From: Pseudarthrobacter sp. W1I19
Lineage (GTDB): Bacteria > Actinomycetota > Actinomycetes > Actinomycetales > Micrococcaceae
DNA: 64,000 nt
Assembly: GCF_030817835.1 (NCBI RefSeq)
Contig: NZ_JAUSZR010000001.1
Span: 4,030,001-4,094,000, forward strand
Direction: 5' to 3'
Shown here: in pieces, positions 34,208-44,113 of the stretch
How positions within the stretch are numbered: position 1 is the stretch's first letter
Layout of the letters: the number at the start of each line of letters is the position of its first letter
Notes under the pieces: generated by a model
What the model was told of the DNA's origin: nothing
The model's input: the letters and a program-made list of their open reading frames with translations, nothing else
Databases searched by the model: none
Position numbers and translations under genes: made by a program

Positions 34208-35100
34208 CAGTGCTTCCTCAGGTTCAGCGGTTCTTGCCCGTACCACCGCTTCCGAAGCAGGGCTGTGCAGGCGCCGAGCAGGCTGTTCAGTTCGCCCGTG
34301 CTGTTCGAGAGCGAGCGCAGCACCAGCCCGGTGGTTCCCGCCGCGCTGCGGGTGAGTGAGATACCGGTTAAGGCATCGTTTTCCGAGGTCACGCTGTGCA
34401 GGTCATCGGCGAGCGCCTGGTCCACTCGCGGGTCGATAACAACCAGCGATCCGAGGTGGCTGTACCCCTCCATAAACCCCAGCCCGGTGACATCCCCCGA
34501 CGGCGGCCGGATCAGGAGGTTGTCGAGTGCCAGCAGCTGGGTGCCACCATCTGTTTCGACGTGGATCTCGTTCCGCAGCCGCACTTCCTCATATCGGAAA
34601 GCGGCTCCGTCGGGGGACCATCCCGGGGTTACCACTTCAGCCATCACCAGGGACGACGACGGCCGGACAGTAATGTGCGTCCGTTGCCGGTAGCTGGCCT
34701 CCCGGTAGGCAATCAGCTGGTCAGGCACAAGCTCCAGCCGCGCCCCCTCCCCCAGCCGGACAGCCATCCGCTGCTCAGCAAAAGACCCCGGAGTCCGATA
34801 AACCTTCGTCGCCGACTGGGTGGTGAGAACTAGTTCCGCCCTTGCTTGCACCTCGACATCCAGCAGAAAAAGATCCGCCCCGAGATAAGCCCCGCCAGGA
34901 TTCACCACGACATAACAAACCTGACCAGAGTCATCGAGGTAGTGCGGCCGCAAGACTCTCAAGGCGCCTTGATGAAACTGCCGGGACGCAATGGAATGCT
35001 CCCCACGCTCACTGATGACGAGCTCAAGCCGACCCATCGAGGTTTCGACAGGCTCAACCACCGGTGATTGAGCCTGTCGAAATCCCGCCGTCGTGGTCAT
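34207..35100 (-). CDS. ureD: Urease accessory protein UreD
   Basis: 297 residues. UreD/UreH features are visible: [37 protein letters not shown] core ([15 protein letters not shown] region), [20 protein letters not shown] and LEGYSHLG-type [16 protein letters not shown]. UreD binds apo-urease and, with UreF and UreG, delivers nickel. The ATG overlaps the ureG stop by 4 bases (ATGA). Residues 5-21 ([15 protein letters not shown]) are encoded by a 40-bp palindromic repeat inserted in frame and are not part of the UreD fold; translation from ATG at 35037 would skip them but lacks a ribosome site. Confidence 0.93.
   Translation of the reverse strand: MTTTAGFRQAQSPVVEPVETSMGRLELVISERGEHSIASRQFHQGALRVLRPHYLDDSGQVCYVVVNPGGAYLGADLFLLDVEVQARAELVLTTQSATKVYRTPGSFAEQRMAVRLGEGARLELVPDQLIAYREASYRQRTHITVRPSSSLVMAEVVTPGWSPDGAAFRYEEVRLRNEIHVETDGGTQLLALDNLLIRPPSGDVTGLGFMEGYSHLGSLVVIDPRVDQALADDLHSVTSENDALTGISLTRSAAGTTGLVLRSLSNSTGELNSLLGACTALLRKRWYGQEPLNLRKH
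35043..35082. repeat. 40-bp palindromic repeat inside the 5' end of ureD
   Basis: TTTCGACAGGCTCAA and TTGAGCCTGTCGAAA are perfect 15-bp arms; the 10 bases between include CACCGGTG, so 38 of 40 positions are symmetric. This is the VVEPVET-type intergenic repeat common in Arthrobacter and related actinobacteria. Here it is translated within ureD. A half-copy (CCGGTGGTTGAGC plus degenerate remainder) lies at 61199-61220 between two convergent genes. Confidence 0.85.
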
Positions 35101-35714
35101 GACGCGAGGTCAAGCATCAGGACGTCGTGGCGTATCCAGTCGATGACCTTTTCCAGCCCTTCGTCGGTCTTGAGGTTAGTGAAGCAGAAGGGTTTGTTGC
35201 CCCTGAATTCCCGCGAATCCCGTTCCATCACATTTAGGTCCGCCCCAACATGGGGCGCGAGGTCGGTTTTGTTGATGATGAAGAGGTCGGACTTGATCAT
35301 GCCCTGGCCGGCTTTGCGGGGGATTTTTTCGCCTTGGGCCACGTCGATGATGTAGATGGAGAAGTCCACGAGCTCGGGGCTGAAGGTGGCGGAGAGGTTG
35401 TCGCCGCCGGATTCGACGAAGATGACCTGCAGGTCGGGGTGCCGGGCTTTGAGTTCCTCGATGGCGGCGGTGTTCATGGAGGTGTCTTCGCGGATGGCGG
35501 TGTGCGGGCAGCCGCCGGTTTCGACGCCAATGATCCTGTCCACAGGGAGTATGCCGTTGGCGGCGAGGATTTTGGCGTCCTCGATGGTGTAGATGTCGTT
35601 GGTGATGGCGGCCATGGAGATTTCAGCGCTCATGTGCCGGGTAAGGCGCTCCACGAGTTGGGTTTTGCCTGCTCCAACGGGTCCGCCGATGCCGATCTTG
35701 ATGGGTTCGCTCAT
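35097..35714 (-). CDS. ureG: Urease accessory GTPase UreG
   Basis: 205 residues. SIMIBI-class GTPase with P-loop [15 protein letters not shown], the metal-binding Cys-Pro-His ([14 protein letters not shown]), [17 protein letters not shown] and the base-specificity [14 protein letters not shown]. UreG couples GTP hydrolysis to nickel insertion into urease with UreD, UreF and UreE. AAGGAGG lies 6 bases before the ATG. It sits 28 bases after ureF and overlaps ureD by 4 bases. Confidence 0.97.
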   Translation of the reverse strand: MSEPIKIGIGGPVGAGKTQLVERLTRHMSAEISMAAITNDIYTIEDAKILAANGILPVDRIIGVETGGCPHTAIREDTSMNTAAIEELKARHPDLQVIFVESGGDNLSATFSPELVDFSIYIIDVAQGEKIPRKAGQGMIKSDLFIINKTDLAPHVGADLNVMERDSREFRGNKPFCFTNLKTDEGLEKVIDWIRHDVLMLDLAS

Positions 35715-35742
35715 TGTTTCCTCCTTGAATCCAAAAACACGG

Positions 35743-36408
35743 TCAGCTCATGAACATCCGGGCACGTTGGCGTTCGTGCCGCATTTGCGAAATCTCGAGT
35801 CCCGGGCTGACGGCGCCGAAGTCGTCCGGCGTCAGGTGCGGGATCCGCACGGCCGCGGCAGCGACGTCGTCGGCCGCTTGCCGAAGCAGCCGCTGCCCGG
35901 CGTTCTGGCCCAAGGGGATGGCGCGGACGGCGTTCTGCGTCAGGGAGGTGGCGGCGGCGAAAAGGTAGGCGACGAGCGCCTCCTGCAGCGGCACGCCCAG
36001 TGAACGGGCGACGACGGCGAACGCCAGCGGCTGGTGCCCCGCCGCCCGGCCAATGGTCACCAGGTCTCGGTACAGCCCCAGCTCAGCAGAAGGAAAGACC
36101 TCCGCCCCAATCTCCAACAACCGAAGCCCCATCTTGACGGAAGCCTCCCGAACCTGCCGGGGCAATAAAGAAGCAGAGAGCAGCGAATCAAGTTCAAGAA
36201 CATCAGCCCCCTCATAAAGAAACCGAATGGCCAATCCGTCAGAATAGGTCAACTGCTGCGAGATAAAAGCAGACAACCACCGCCCAAAACCAGCCTCATC
36301 ACGAACCACCCCGGCATCGATATAGGACTCAAACCCAAGCGAGTGAGCAAAAGCCCCAGTAGGCAAAGCGGAATCGACAAGTTGCTGCAGCGCAAGCTGA
36401 TAACTCAT
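35743..36408 (-). CDS. ureF: Urease accessory protein UreF
   Basis: 221 residues, all-helical UreF with the N-terminal [20 protein letters not shown] and [20 protein letters not shown], central [20 protein letters not shown] and the [20 protein letters not shown] near the C-terminus. UreF bridges UreD and UreG in the nickel-loading complex. It is separated from ureE by 150 bases that hold a long perfect hairpin, the only sizeable gap in the urease operon. Confidence 0.93.
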   Translation of the reverse strand: MSYQLALQQLVDSALPTGAFAHSLGFESYIDAGVVRDEAGFGRWLSAFISQQLTYSDGLAIRFLYEGADVLELDSLLSASLLPRQVREASVKMGLRLLEIGAEVFPSAELGLYRDLVTIGRAAGHQPLAFAVVARSLGVPLQEALVAYLFAAATSLTQNAVRAIPLGQNAGQRLLRQAADDVAAAAVRIPHLTPDDFGAVSPGLEISQMRHERQRARMFMS

Positions 36409-36449
36409 CTAAGGCACCTCAACGGAAGGCGACCTTTTGAATCGGCGGA

Positions 36450-36513
36450 GGCGGGAGATAGGGGCCGCGGCGTGGCGGGCACCGCGGAGCGGGCACGGCC
36501 CCTATCTCCCGCC
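36450..36513. repeat. Long perfect hairpin between ureE and ureF
   Basis: GGCGGGAGATAGGGGCCG and CGGCCCCTATCTCCCGCC are exact 18-bp reverse complements, enclosing 28 G+C-rich bases. It lies in the only gap of the urease operon. Too strong to be chance; it could be a REP-like element, a partial terminator or an RNA-stability structure that sets the ratio of structural to late accessory proteins. Confidence 0.8.
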
Positions 36514-36558
36514 GAAGCCCCCAAGGCGCAAACGGTGAAACGAGCCGAAGGCGATGAA

Positions 36559-37038
36559 TTAGTGCGAGTGTTCAGCATGGCGGAAAGGAACAGGCATGAC
36601 GCGTTCCTGCCGGGAGTAAGTCACACCCACATGGATGAGGTAGTCCTCGACGGTGTGGTCGTAGGCGCACACCATGACGTCCGCTTCATATTCGGACGAG
36701 GAGTCGAAGAACTGGGCCTGGAGGTGCCGGTTGCCGAGGGAGTGGGCCACGATACCCATTTCGTGGATGCCCCGGGGTGCGATCACGAGCACGTCGGTGG
36801 GCAGCACGGACACCACGATCATGTTGGTTTCTTCGATGTGCAGGATGTCGCCGTCGCGCAGGTCTCCCGAGCTGGAGGGCAGGCGGATGCCGATCTCCTT
36901 GCCGTGGTCGGTGGTGGCGCGCTGGATGCGCTTGACCAGCTGGGCGCTGGGGAGGACCACTTTTTCCTGGTGCAGGGCGGCGTAGGTGTGCGGGTCCGGG
37001 AGTTCGTGAAGGTTGCCGAGGACTTTTTCGATGATCAT
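36559..37038 (-). CDS. ureE: Urease accessory metallochaperone UreE
   Basis: 159 residues. N-terminal UreE domain (HQEKVVLPSAQLVKRIQRAT, GIRLPSSSGDLRDGDILHIE) and C-terminal metal-binding domain with GNRHLQAQFFDSS and a His in ADVMVCAYDHTVEDYL. The long His-rich tail of some UreE proteins is reduced to RHAEHSH. UreE carries nickel to the UreDFG-urease complex. It lies 29 bases after ureC. Confidence 0.93.
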   Translation of the reverse strand: MIIEKVLGNLHELPDPHTYAALHQEKVVLPSAQLVKRIQRATTDHGKEIGIRLPSSSGDLRDGDILHIEETNMIVVSVLPTDVLVIAPRGIHEMGIVAHSLGNRHLQAQFFDSSSEYEADVMVCAYDHTVEDYLIHVGVTYSRQERVMPVPFRHAEHSH

Positions 37039-37067
37039 GAGGGGCTCCGAAGTTGTAAGACGAAGGT

Positions 37068-38821
<1,754 letters not shown>

Positions 38822-38825
<4 letters not shown>

Positions 38826-39160
38826 TGAGTATCCTTCTCTCCGTGGCCGGGCCGGGCCAGTTTGCCGTTGACAGCGTTACTGAGCCCGTACACCTCACGC
38901 CTGCCGGCGAATTCGATCAACCGCACGTTCCGCGAGTCCCCGGGTTCGAACCTGGCGGCGGTTCCGGCGGGAATGTCGAGCCGCCGGCCGTAGGCTGCTT
39001 CCCGGTCAAAAGCCAGGGCAGCGTTGGCCTCGGCAAAATGGAAGTGCGAGCCCACCTGGACGGGCCGGTCGCCGGTGTTGGTGACGGCGACGTCGATCGC
39101 CTCCCGGCCGGCATTAGCCGTCACAGGCTCCGGCCGAAGGATGTACTCTCCTGGAATCAT
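38822..39160 (-). CDS. ureB: Urease beta subunit UreB
   Basis: 112 residues. Starts [20 protein letters not shown], the standard UreB opening, with [40 protein letters not shown] and [13 protein letters not shown]. It is a structural subunit of the trimeric urease. The ATG at 39160 is preferred over a GTG at 39175 because it matches the family and has AAGGGG upstream. It lies 11 bases after ureA. Confidence 0.95.
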
Positions 39161-39171
39161 GGCCTGCCCCT

Positions 39172-39474
39172 TCACCGGATGGGATCGTGGATGGTGACGA
39201 GCTTGGTGCCGTCAGGGAAGGTCGCCTCGATCTGCACGTCGTGGATCATCTCCGGCACGCCCTCCATGACGTCTTCCCTGCCGAGCAGGGTGGTGCCGTA
39301 GCTCATGAGGTCGGCAACGGTGCGCCCGTCCCGGGCACCCTCGATCAGTTCGTAGCTGATGATGGCCACGGCTTCCGGATAGTTGAGCTTGAGTCCGCGG
39401 GCCTGGCGGCGGCGCGCCAGATCGGCGGCCACCACAATCAGGAGTTTTTCCTGCTCACGTGGCATCAGATGCAT
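39172..39474 (-). CDS. ureA: Urease gamma subunit UreA
   Basis: 100 residues, full length for Ure[61 protein letters not shown] and [20 protein letters not shown]. First gene of the operon ureA-B-C-E-F-G-D-nickel permease. AAGGGA lies 5 bases before the ATG; an upstream extension of the frame to 39570 is not UreA-like. Confidence 0.96.
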   Translation of the reverse strand: MHLMPREQEKLLIVVAADLARRRQARGLKLNYPEAVAIISYELIEGARDGRTVADLMSYGTTLLGREDVMEGVPEMIHDVQIEATFPDGTKLVTIHDPIR

Positions 39475-39596
39475 GGGGGTCCCTTCAGCGGCCAGCGGAC
39501 GGCGTGGACCCAGAATAGGTTGCGGACGTTTCAGCCACGTTTCGGCGGGGTAATCCCGTCTCTCCGGCACCGGGCCTGCACCGGCTCCCCGGCTGC

Positions 39597-39696
39597 GCGC
39601 TGAATTTCCCCAGGTTTCGGCTCAGGGAAGGCGAGGACGACGGCGATTCGCCGGGACACGCCGTCGTCCGTCCTTAAAGGCGGGGAAACTCAGCGC
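39597..39696. repeat. Nested inverted repeats upstream of the urease operon
   Basis: Outer arms GCGCTGAATTTCCCC (39597-39611) and GGGGAAACTCAGCGC (39682-39696) pair with one mismatch; inner arms GGACGACGGCG (39635-39645) and CGCCGTCGTCC (39659-39669) pair perfectly. The 100-bp element fills the gap between the cysteine-hydrolase stop and the urease operon. It looks like a mobile or REP-like palindromic element, possibly acting as terminator of the upstream gene. Confidence 0.7.
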
Positions 39697-39742
39697 CTCA
39701 GGCCGGGGAGGTGAGCGGCCTTAAGGCTGGGAGACCGGCGGA

Positions 39743-40300
39743 CTAGCTTGCCTCTTTGAGCCGGGCGAGGATCTCGTCCGTTGACTGGACGGGCTGGCGG
39801 TAGGTGGTGGACAGGATGCGCAGCATGTCCGCCGCGTCCTGGCTGTCCTCGGAGGCCATGGCTTCCTTTGCATACGTGACCCGGATGTTGTGGGCGAAGG
39901 CGTCCGCCCCCGTCTGGGCGATGCAGTTGTGGGTGGAGACGCCGGCGAGCACCACTTCGTCGGCACCCCAGTTGCGGAGGCGGGACAGCAGGTTGGTGCC
40001 CACAAAAGCACTGTCCCGCGTCTTGTTCAGCTGGGGCAAGCCATCGATGGCCAGCCCGGGCACAGCCTCTGCCTGCTTGCTGCCGCGAAAGATAAAGCCC
40101 TGGTCGTCGTCGAGCATGTTCAATGTCCAGGTGGATTTGTCGCGTTCGTGTTCGGTGCCCACCATCAGCGCCTTGTGCCCGCTGGCTTTGAAAGCCTCAA
40201 GCAGCCTGTTGCAGCACGCCACCAACTGCTCCTGCTGCGCTGCCAGTTCCGGCGCCTCGAAGTACGCGTTCTGCATGTCGATGACAAGAAGGGCAATCAT
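39743..40300 (-). CDS. Isochorismatase-like cysteine hydrolase
   Basis: 185 residues. The catalytic triad of the isochorismatase-like superfamily is visible: Asp in ALLVIDMQNAYFE, Lys in LNKTRDSAF and the nucleophile Cys in VLAGVSTHNCIAQTGADAF preceded by the cis-peptide region. Members hydrolyse amides such as nicotinamide, ureidoacrylate or N-carbamoyl compounds; its position just upstream of urease would fit an amide or carbamoyl substrate, but this is only suggestive. The ATG at 40300 has AGGAAAGG upstream. Confidence 0.85.
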   Translation of the reverse strand: MIALLVIDMQNAYFEAPELAAQQEQLVACCNRLLEAFKASGHKALMVGTEHERDKSTWTLNMLDDDQGFIFRGSKQAEAVPGLAIDGLPQLNKTRDSAFVGTNLLSRLRNWGADEVVLAGVSTHNCIAQTGADAFAHNIRVTYAKEAMASEDSQDAADMLRILSTTYRQPVQSTDEILARLKEAS

Positions 40301-40395
40301 GCACGGCACCTTTCCTCGTTTTGCTTGTTCCGGGAAACGTACCCTGCCGGCGGCCGGGTGAAACTCAGGCGGGGAAACCAGCGGCGCGTAAAGCC

Positions 40396-41400
40396 CTAGG
40401 GCGCAGATTCCCTGATCTGCAGCTGGTACCCGGCTTCCATATGCACGCCCTGGTCCGCTGATTCCCGGCCTTCAATCCGGTCGATCAGCAGGGCGATGGA
40501 CCGCTCGGCGATCTCGGCCATGCCGGGTGCAACTGTTGTCAGCGAGGGCGAGGCAAACCGGGCTTCGTCAATGTCGTCAAAGCCGGCGACGGCCACCTGC
40601 TCCGGGACTTTGATGCCGCGGATGAGCAGCTCGTGCATGGCCCCCAGGGCCAAGGCGTCGTTCAGCCCAAACACCGCATCTAATTCGACCCCCTGGTCCA
40701 GGAGCCCGGCCACTGCCGCCGCGCCCCCGTCCCGGCGCCACTCACACGGTGTCACCAGCGCCGGATCAAAGGGAATCCCGGCTGTGTCCAGCGCCCGCCG
40801 GTAGCCGTTGAGGCGAAGCCCTGGAGTCCCGCCGGACTCCTCCGGGCGGGCGCCAATGACGGCTATCCGACGGCGGCCGGCCGCCGCCAGGTGCGCGGTC
40901 AGGGCCGCAGCCGCTTCCTCGTTCTTCATGGTGACCAGATCAAACCTTGGATCCAGGATGTGTTCACCTAGCATCACCAGCGGCTTTTTGCCCAGCCGCC
41001 CGGCAATGGCATCAGCCTCCATCACCAAAGGGGTGAACAACAGGCCGTCGGTGAGCTGCCGGAACGGCCCTTGCAGGGCATTCAGTTCCGCGTCCGCCGT
41101 GGCATCGGACTGCTCCACGAGGACCCGGTACCCGCGCTGCGCTGCGGCCTTCATCAGCCTTGACGCCAGTTCCGCGTAGTAGGGGGCGGAGAGGTCGGAC
41201 AGCACCAGGCCCAGCATGCGGGTCTTCCCGGAGCGGAGGCTGCGCGCCGTCAGGTTGGCCTCGTAGCCCAGCTCGGCGATGGCGTCCTGGACCCGCTGTT
41301 TGGTGGCGGGACGGATGAACTCGTAGTCATTGAGGACGTTGGAGACCGTCTTCAGCGACACCCCCGCCGCCCTCGCAACATCGTTCATGGTGACCGCCAT
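40396..41400 (-). CDS. LacI-family transcriptional regulator
   Basis: 334 residues. N-terminal LacI headpiece (TMNDVARAAGVSLKTVSNVL, hinge helix near LTARSLRSGKTRMLGLVL) and periplasmic-binding-protein-like effector domain (FGLNDALALGAMHELLIRGI, VAVAGFDDIDEARFASPSLT). ATG at 41400 has AAGGAG 6 bases upstream. Its target is not clear; the nearest sugar gene on the same strand is the GH51 arabinofuranosidase about 800 bases upstream. A 19-bp inverted repeat lies just before it. Confidence 0.92.
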   Translation of the reverse strand: MAVTMNDVARAAGVSLKTVSNVLNDYEFIRPATKQRVQDAIAELGYEANLTARSLRSGKTRMLGLVLSDLSAPYYAELASRLMKAAAQRGYRVLVEQSDATADAELNALQGPFRQLTDGLLFTPLVMEADAIAGRLGKKPLVMLGEHILDPRFDLVTMKNEEAAAALTAHLAAAGRRRIAVIGARPEESGGTPGLRLNGYRRALDTAGIPFDPALVTPCEWRRDGGAAAVAGLLDQGVELDAVFGLNDALALGAMHELLIRGIKVPEQVAVAGFDDIDEARFASPSLTTVAPGMAEIAERSIALLIDRIEGRESADQGVHMEAGYQLQIRESAP

Positions 41401-41430
41401 CGTGGCTCCTTCGTGTGGTTCCGCCTGTTC

Positions 41431-41449
41431 CTGCAATACATCGTTGCAG
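41431..41449. promoter_or_regulatory. Possible operator of the LacI gene
   Basis: CTGCAA and TTGCAG 6-bp arms around 7 bases, 31 bases before the regulator's start codon. Could be an autoregulatory site; symmetry is modest and the spacing is odd-numbered. Confidence 0.3.
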
Positions 41450-41502
41450 AAGAAGCCGTATCGGTAGGAACCCGCCGTCGTGCCTGGGGCAAAGCAGCCC
41501 AG

Positions 41503-42084
41503 TTAGTCCTTCGCCTTGGCCGCCTTCGCTGCAGCCTTGGCCGCCTGCTTGCTGGCGCGCACCTTCACCAGGGACTCGGGATCAACGATGTCCGCGACCG
41601 AGAGATACGAGCCTTCCTCGCCGTAGTGCCCGGCAGCCTCCCGCCAGCCCGGCGCCTGGAGGCCCCGCTGCTTGCCCAGCAAGGCAAGGAAAATTTTGGC
41701 CTTTTGCTCACCGAAACCGGGCAGTGCTTTGAGCCGGCGTAGGACCTCGGCGCCGTCAGGATCTCCCTTGGTCCAGATCGCGGTGGCGTCGCCGTCCCAC
41801 TCGCTCTGCACGGCTTCCGCGAGGGCCTGGACCCGCGCCGCCATGGAGCCTGGGAAGCGGTGGACAGCAGGGCGTTCCTTGAACATCTCCACGAAGGCCT
41901 GCGGCTCCTGGGACGTGATGTCCTCCGGCGCGATGGAACCGATCCGGGTCCGGATCTTCTCAGGGCCCGCAAACGCCGATTCCATGGTCACCTGCTGGTC
42001 CAGGAGCATGCCCGTCAGCAGCGCAAAGGCGTCCTCACTCAACAACTTGTCCGCGGCGGGATCCCCCGTGATGTGCAGTTCCAT
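41503..42084 (-). CDS. HhH-GPD base-excision DNA repair protein
   Basis: 193 residues. The stretch FALLTGMLLDQQVTMESAF and the helix-hairpin-helix LKALPGFGEQKAKIFLALL match the small HhH-GPD proteins of actinobacteria. No iron-sulphur cluster cysteines and no obvious catalytic Lys are present; these proteins are presumed DNA glycosylases on that fold alone. A C-terminal Ala/Lys-rich tail (KVRASKQAAKAAAKAAKAKD) may bind nucleic acid. The second ATG (42084) is used because GGAGG is 9 bases upstream; the first ATG directly abuts it. Confidence 0.85.
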   Translation of the reverse strand: MELHITGDPAADKLLSEDAFALLTGMLLDQQVTMESAFAGPEKIRTRIGSIAPEDITSQEPQAFVEMFKERPAVHRFPGSMAARVQALAEAVQSEWDGDATAIWTKGDPDGAEVLRRLKALPGFGEQKAKIFLALLGKQRGLQAPGWREAAGHYGEEGSYLSVADIVDPESLVKVRASKQAAKAAAKAAKAKD

Positions 42085-42137
42085 GCTGTCCATCCTCCCA
42101 GAGGAGTGCCGCCGTCGTCATGCGTCCCCTACTCGCT

Positions 42138-42200
42138 GGAGTTTTTGTCCGGATACGCAGCTTTTCCGCCATTTATGTCGGCGTACCTGGACAAAACTCC
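42138..42200. terminator. Hairpin downstream of the GH51 gene
   Basis: GGAGTTTTTGTCC pairs with GGACAAAACTCC (one bulged T) and TACGC with GCGTA further in. It lies 9 bases after the arabinofuranosidase stop on the minus strand; the minus-strand 5' arm is followed by an A/T-containing 3' arm, consistent with termination. The long A/T-rich arms are unusual for this DNA and may be a repeat element. Confidence 0.55.
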
Positions 42201-42208
42201 GCTGCCGA

Positions 42209-43816
42209 TTATTCCCCCACCGCGAGCCGGATCATGGACCAGGACACTGCCGGGAGGGTGGCAGTGAGGCGGCCGCCGTCGGCCTTCACCGAGACGTTCT
42301 CCGCCGGCAGGACGGACGTTGAATCATCGGCGCTGGCCTGCCAGTACGGATCCTTGTTCGCGTAGGTGAGCGCCTCCACCACGCGCACATCGCCCAGGCC
42401 GGACACCACGGCGTCCAGGCCAAGCGCGTCCGTGGCCGAGCGGTTGACGGCGAACACCACTGCCTCGCCCTTCTCTGCGTCATAGGTTGCGACAGCGGAC
42501 ACTGCCGCAAAACCGGCCGTCTTGCCGCCACTGACAAGCGGGGATTCGACGGCGAGCTGCAGCACGGTCCCGGACGCGTGGCGGGAGGTAAGTGCGAACG
42601 GGTGGAACGTGGTCTGCTTCCAGGAGCGGCCTCCGGGCTCGGTCATGATGGGGGCGATCACGTTGACCAACTGCGCCAGGCTCGCCGAGTGGACGCGGTC
42701 CGTGTTCTTGAGCAGCGTCACCAGGAGATCACCGACGACGACGGCGTCCGCCACCGTGTAGGTGTCCTCGAGCAGGACGGGGGCCACCGGCCAGTCCTTG
42801 CCCGAGGGAACCTTGGACTCGTCGCGGCTCATGTGCCAGACGTTCCACTCGTCGAAGGAGATGTTGACCTGTTTGGTGGACTTCTTCACCGACTTCACGT
42901 GGTCTATGTGGCTCACGATGTCGTGGATGAAAGCTTCCATCCGGTGGCCGGCGGAGAGGTGTTCCTGGAGGTCGCCGAAGTCCTCGAAGTACTGGTGCGC
43001 CGAGATCAGGTCCACCAGTTCGTAGGTTTCGGAGAGGACCACCCGCTCCCATTCACCGAACGTGCTCATGGTGGGGCCGGAGCTGCCGCACGCCACGAGT
43101 TCCAGGTCAGGGTCGATCATGCGCATGCCGCGGGCGGTGTCCGCTGCCAGGCGGCCGTACTCGAGCGCGTTTTTGTGGCCGATCTGCCAGGGCCCGTCCA
43201 TCTCGTTGCCCAGGCACCACATCTTGATGCCGTAGCCGTTCTCCGCCCCGTTGGCCTTGCGCCGGTCAGACAAGGCTGTGGCGCCGTCGATGTTGCAGTA
43301 CTCCAACAGGTCCAGCGCCTCCTGGGTGCCGCGGGTGCCAAGGTTCACCGCCATCATGGTTTCGACGCCGGCCTTCGCCGACCACTTGGCGAACTCGTCA
43401 ACGCCCACCAGGTTGGGGTCGGTGGAGTGCCAGGCGAGATCCAGCCGGACGGGACGCTGGTCCGCCGGACCCACGCCGTCCTCCCAGCGGTATCCCGAGA
43501 CGAAGTTGCCGCCCGGATAGCGCACCGTTGACACGCCGAGTTCCCGCGTCAGCTCCAGTACGTCGCCGCGGAACCCGTCCTCGTCCGCCGTGGGATGTTC
43601 CGGCTCGAAGATGCCGGTGTAGACACAGCGCCCCAGGTGCTCCACGAAGGCGCCGAAGGTGCGGCGGCGGACGGGCCCCACGGTAAGAGCAGGGTCCATG
43701 GTTATTGTTGCGGCTTGGATTCCTGGTGCGGCGGCTCCGGCCGCCGGCGATTCCGATCCGGCGGGTCCAGTGAGTCCGGATGCCGCGGCGGGAGTGGTGG
43801 ATTCGGTGGGTGTCAC
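42209..43816 (-). CDS. abfA: Alpha-N-arabinofuranosidase, GH51
   Basis: 535 residues. GH51 marks: RRRTFGAFVEHLGRCVYTGI, VSTVRYPGGNFVSGYRWEDG, the acid/base Glu in MWCLGNEMDGPW and the nucleophile Glu in ISFDEWNVWHM. No signal peptide, so it acts in the cytoplasm on imported arabino-oligosaccharides, releasing L-arabinose for the araBDA genes about 1.3 kb away. GTG start with GAGG 9 bases upstream; this gives a 38-residue Ala/Gly/Pro-rich N-terminal extension before the domain, so an internal ATG at 43699 cannot be excluded. The TACAACGTTATA motif lies 26 bases upstream. Confidence 0.93.
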   Translation of the reverse strand: MTPTESTTPAAASGLTGPAGSESPAAGAAAPGIQAATITMDPALTVGPVRRRTFGAFVEHLGRCVYTGIFEPEHPTADEDGFRGDVLELTRELGVSTVRYPGGNFVSGYRWEDGVGPADQRPVRLDLAWHSTDPNLVGVDEFAKWSAKAGVETMMAVNLGTRGTQEALDLLEYCNIDGATALSDRRKANGAENGYGIKMWCLGNEMDGPWQIGHKNALEYGRLAADTARGMRMIDPDLELVACGSSGPTMSTFGEWERVVLSETYELVDLISAHQYFEDFGDLQEHLSAGHRMEAFIHDIVSHIDHVKSVKKSTKQVNISFDEWNVWHMSRDESKVPSGKDWPVAPVLLEDTYTVADAVVVGDLLVTLLKNTDRVHSASLAQLVNVIAPIMTEPGGRSWKQTTFHPFALTSRHASGTVLQLAVESPLVSGGKTAGFAAVSAVATYDAEKGEAVVFAVNRSATDALGLDAVVSGLGDVRVVEALTYANKDPYWQASADDSTSVLPAENVSVKADGGRLTATLPAVSWSMIRLAVGE

Positions 43817-43841
43817 GAAAACGTCCTCGTTTCGATAAATT

Positions 43842-43853
43842 TACAACGTTATA
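43842..43853. promoter_or_regulatory. TACAACGTTATA motif upstream of the GH51 gene
   Basis: Palindromic at 10 of 12 positions around AACGTT, 26 bases before the start codon, where a repressor would act. Shares TACAACGTTNTA with the site before the PL11 lyase at 4748-4759. The rest of 43854-44113 shows only a weak ACCTAAT...ATTAGGT pair. Confidence 0.5.
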
Positions 43854-44113
43854 GAAACCATTGTTGATGGTTGCCGAATGGGAGTCAAGCAACATTCGGG
43901 CGGCCGTCCCCGGCCGCATCGGCTGAGACCATCCCGGGTTGCACGCCGCCCACCTGCGGAAACGCCGGCACCAGGCCGTCGGTGCAAAAACCAAGTAGTA
44001 CCTAATCTCAAAAACGGGTACCGGTTACGCATTCACCGCGTACGGCGACGCAATTAGGTTTTTCTCAGAGACAAGACGGGTTCTGGCTCGCGGTACTTGG
44101 CTCACGAGGGGGT

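Noticed and set aside
43999..44059. ACCTAAT / ATTAGGT pair before the GAF-ANTAR gene as an operator
   Set aside because: Seven-base arms 46 bases apart are within chance expectation and no other symmetry supports them.
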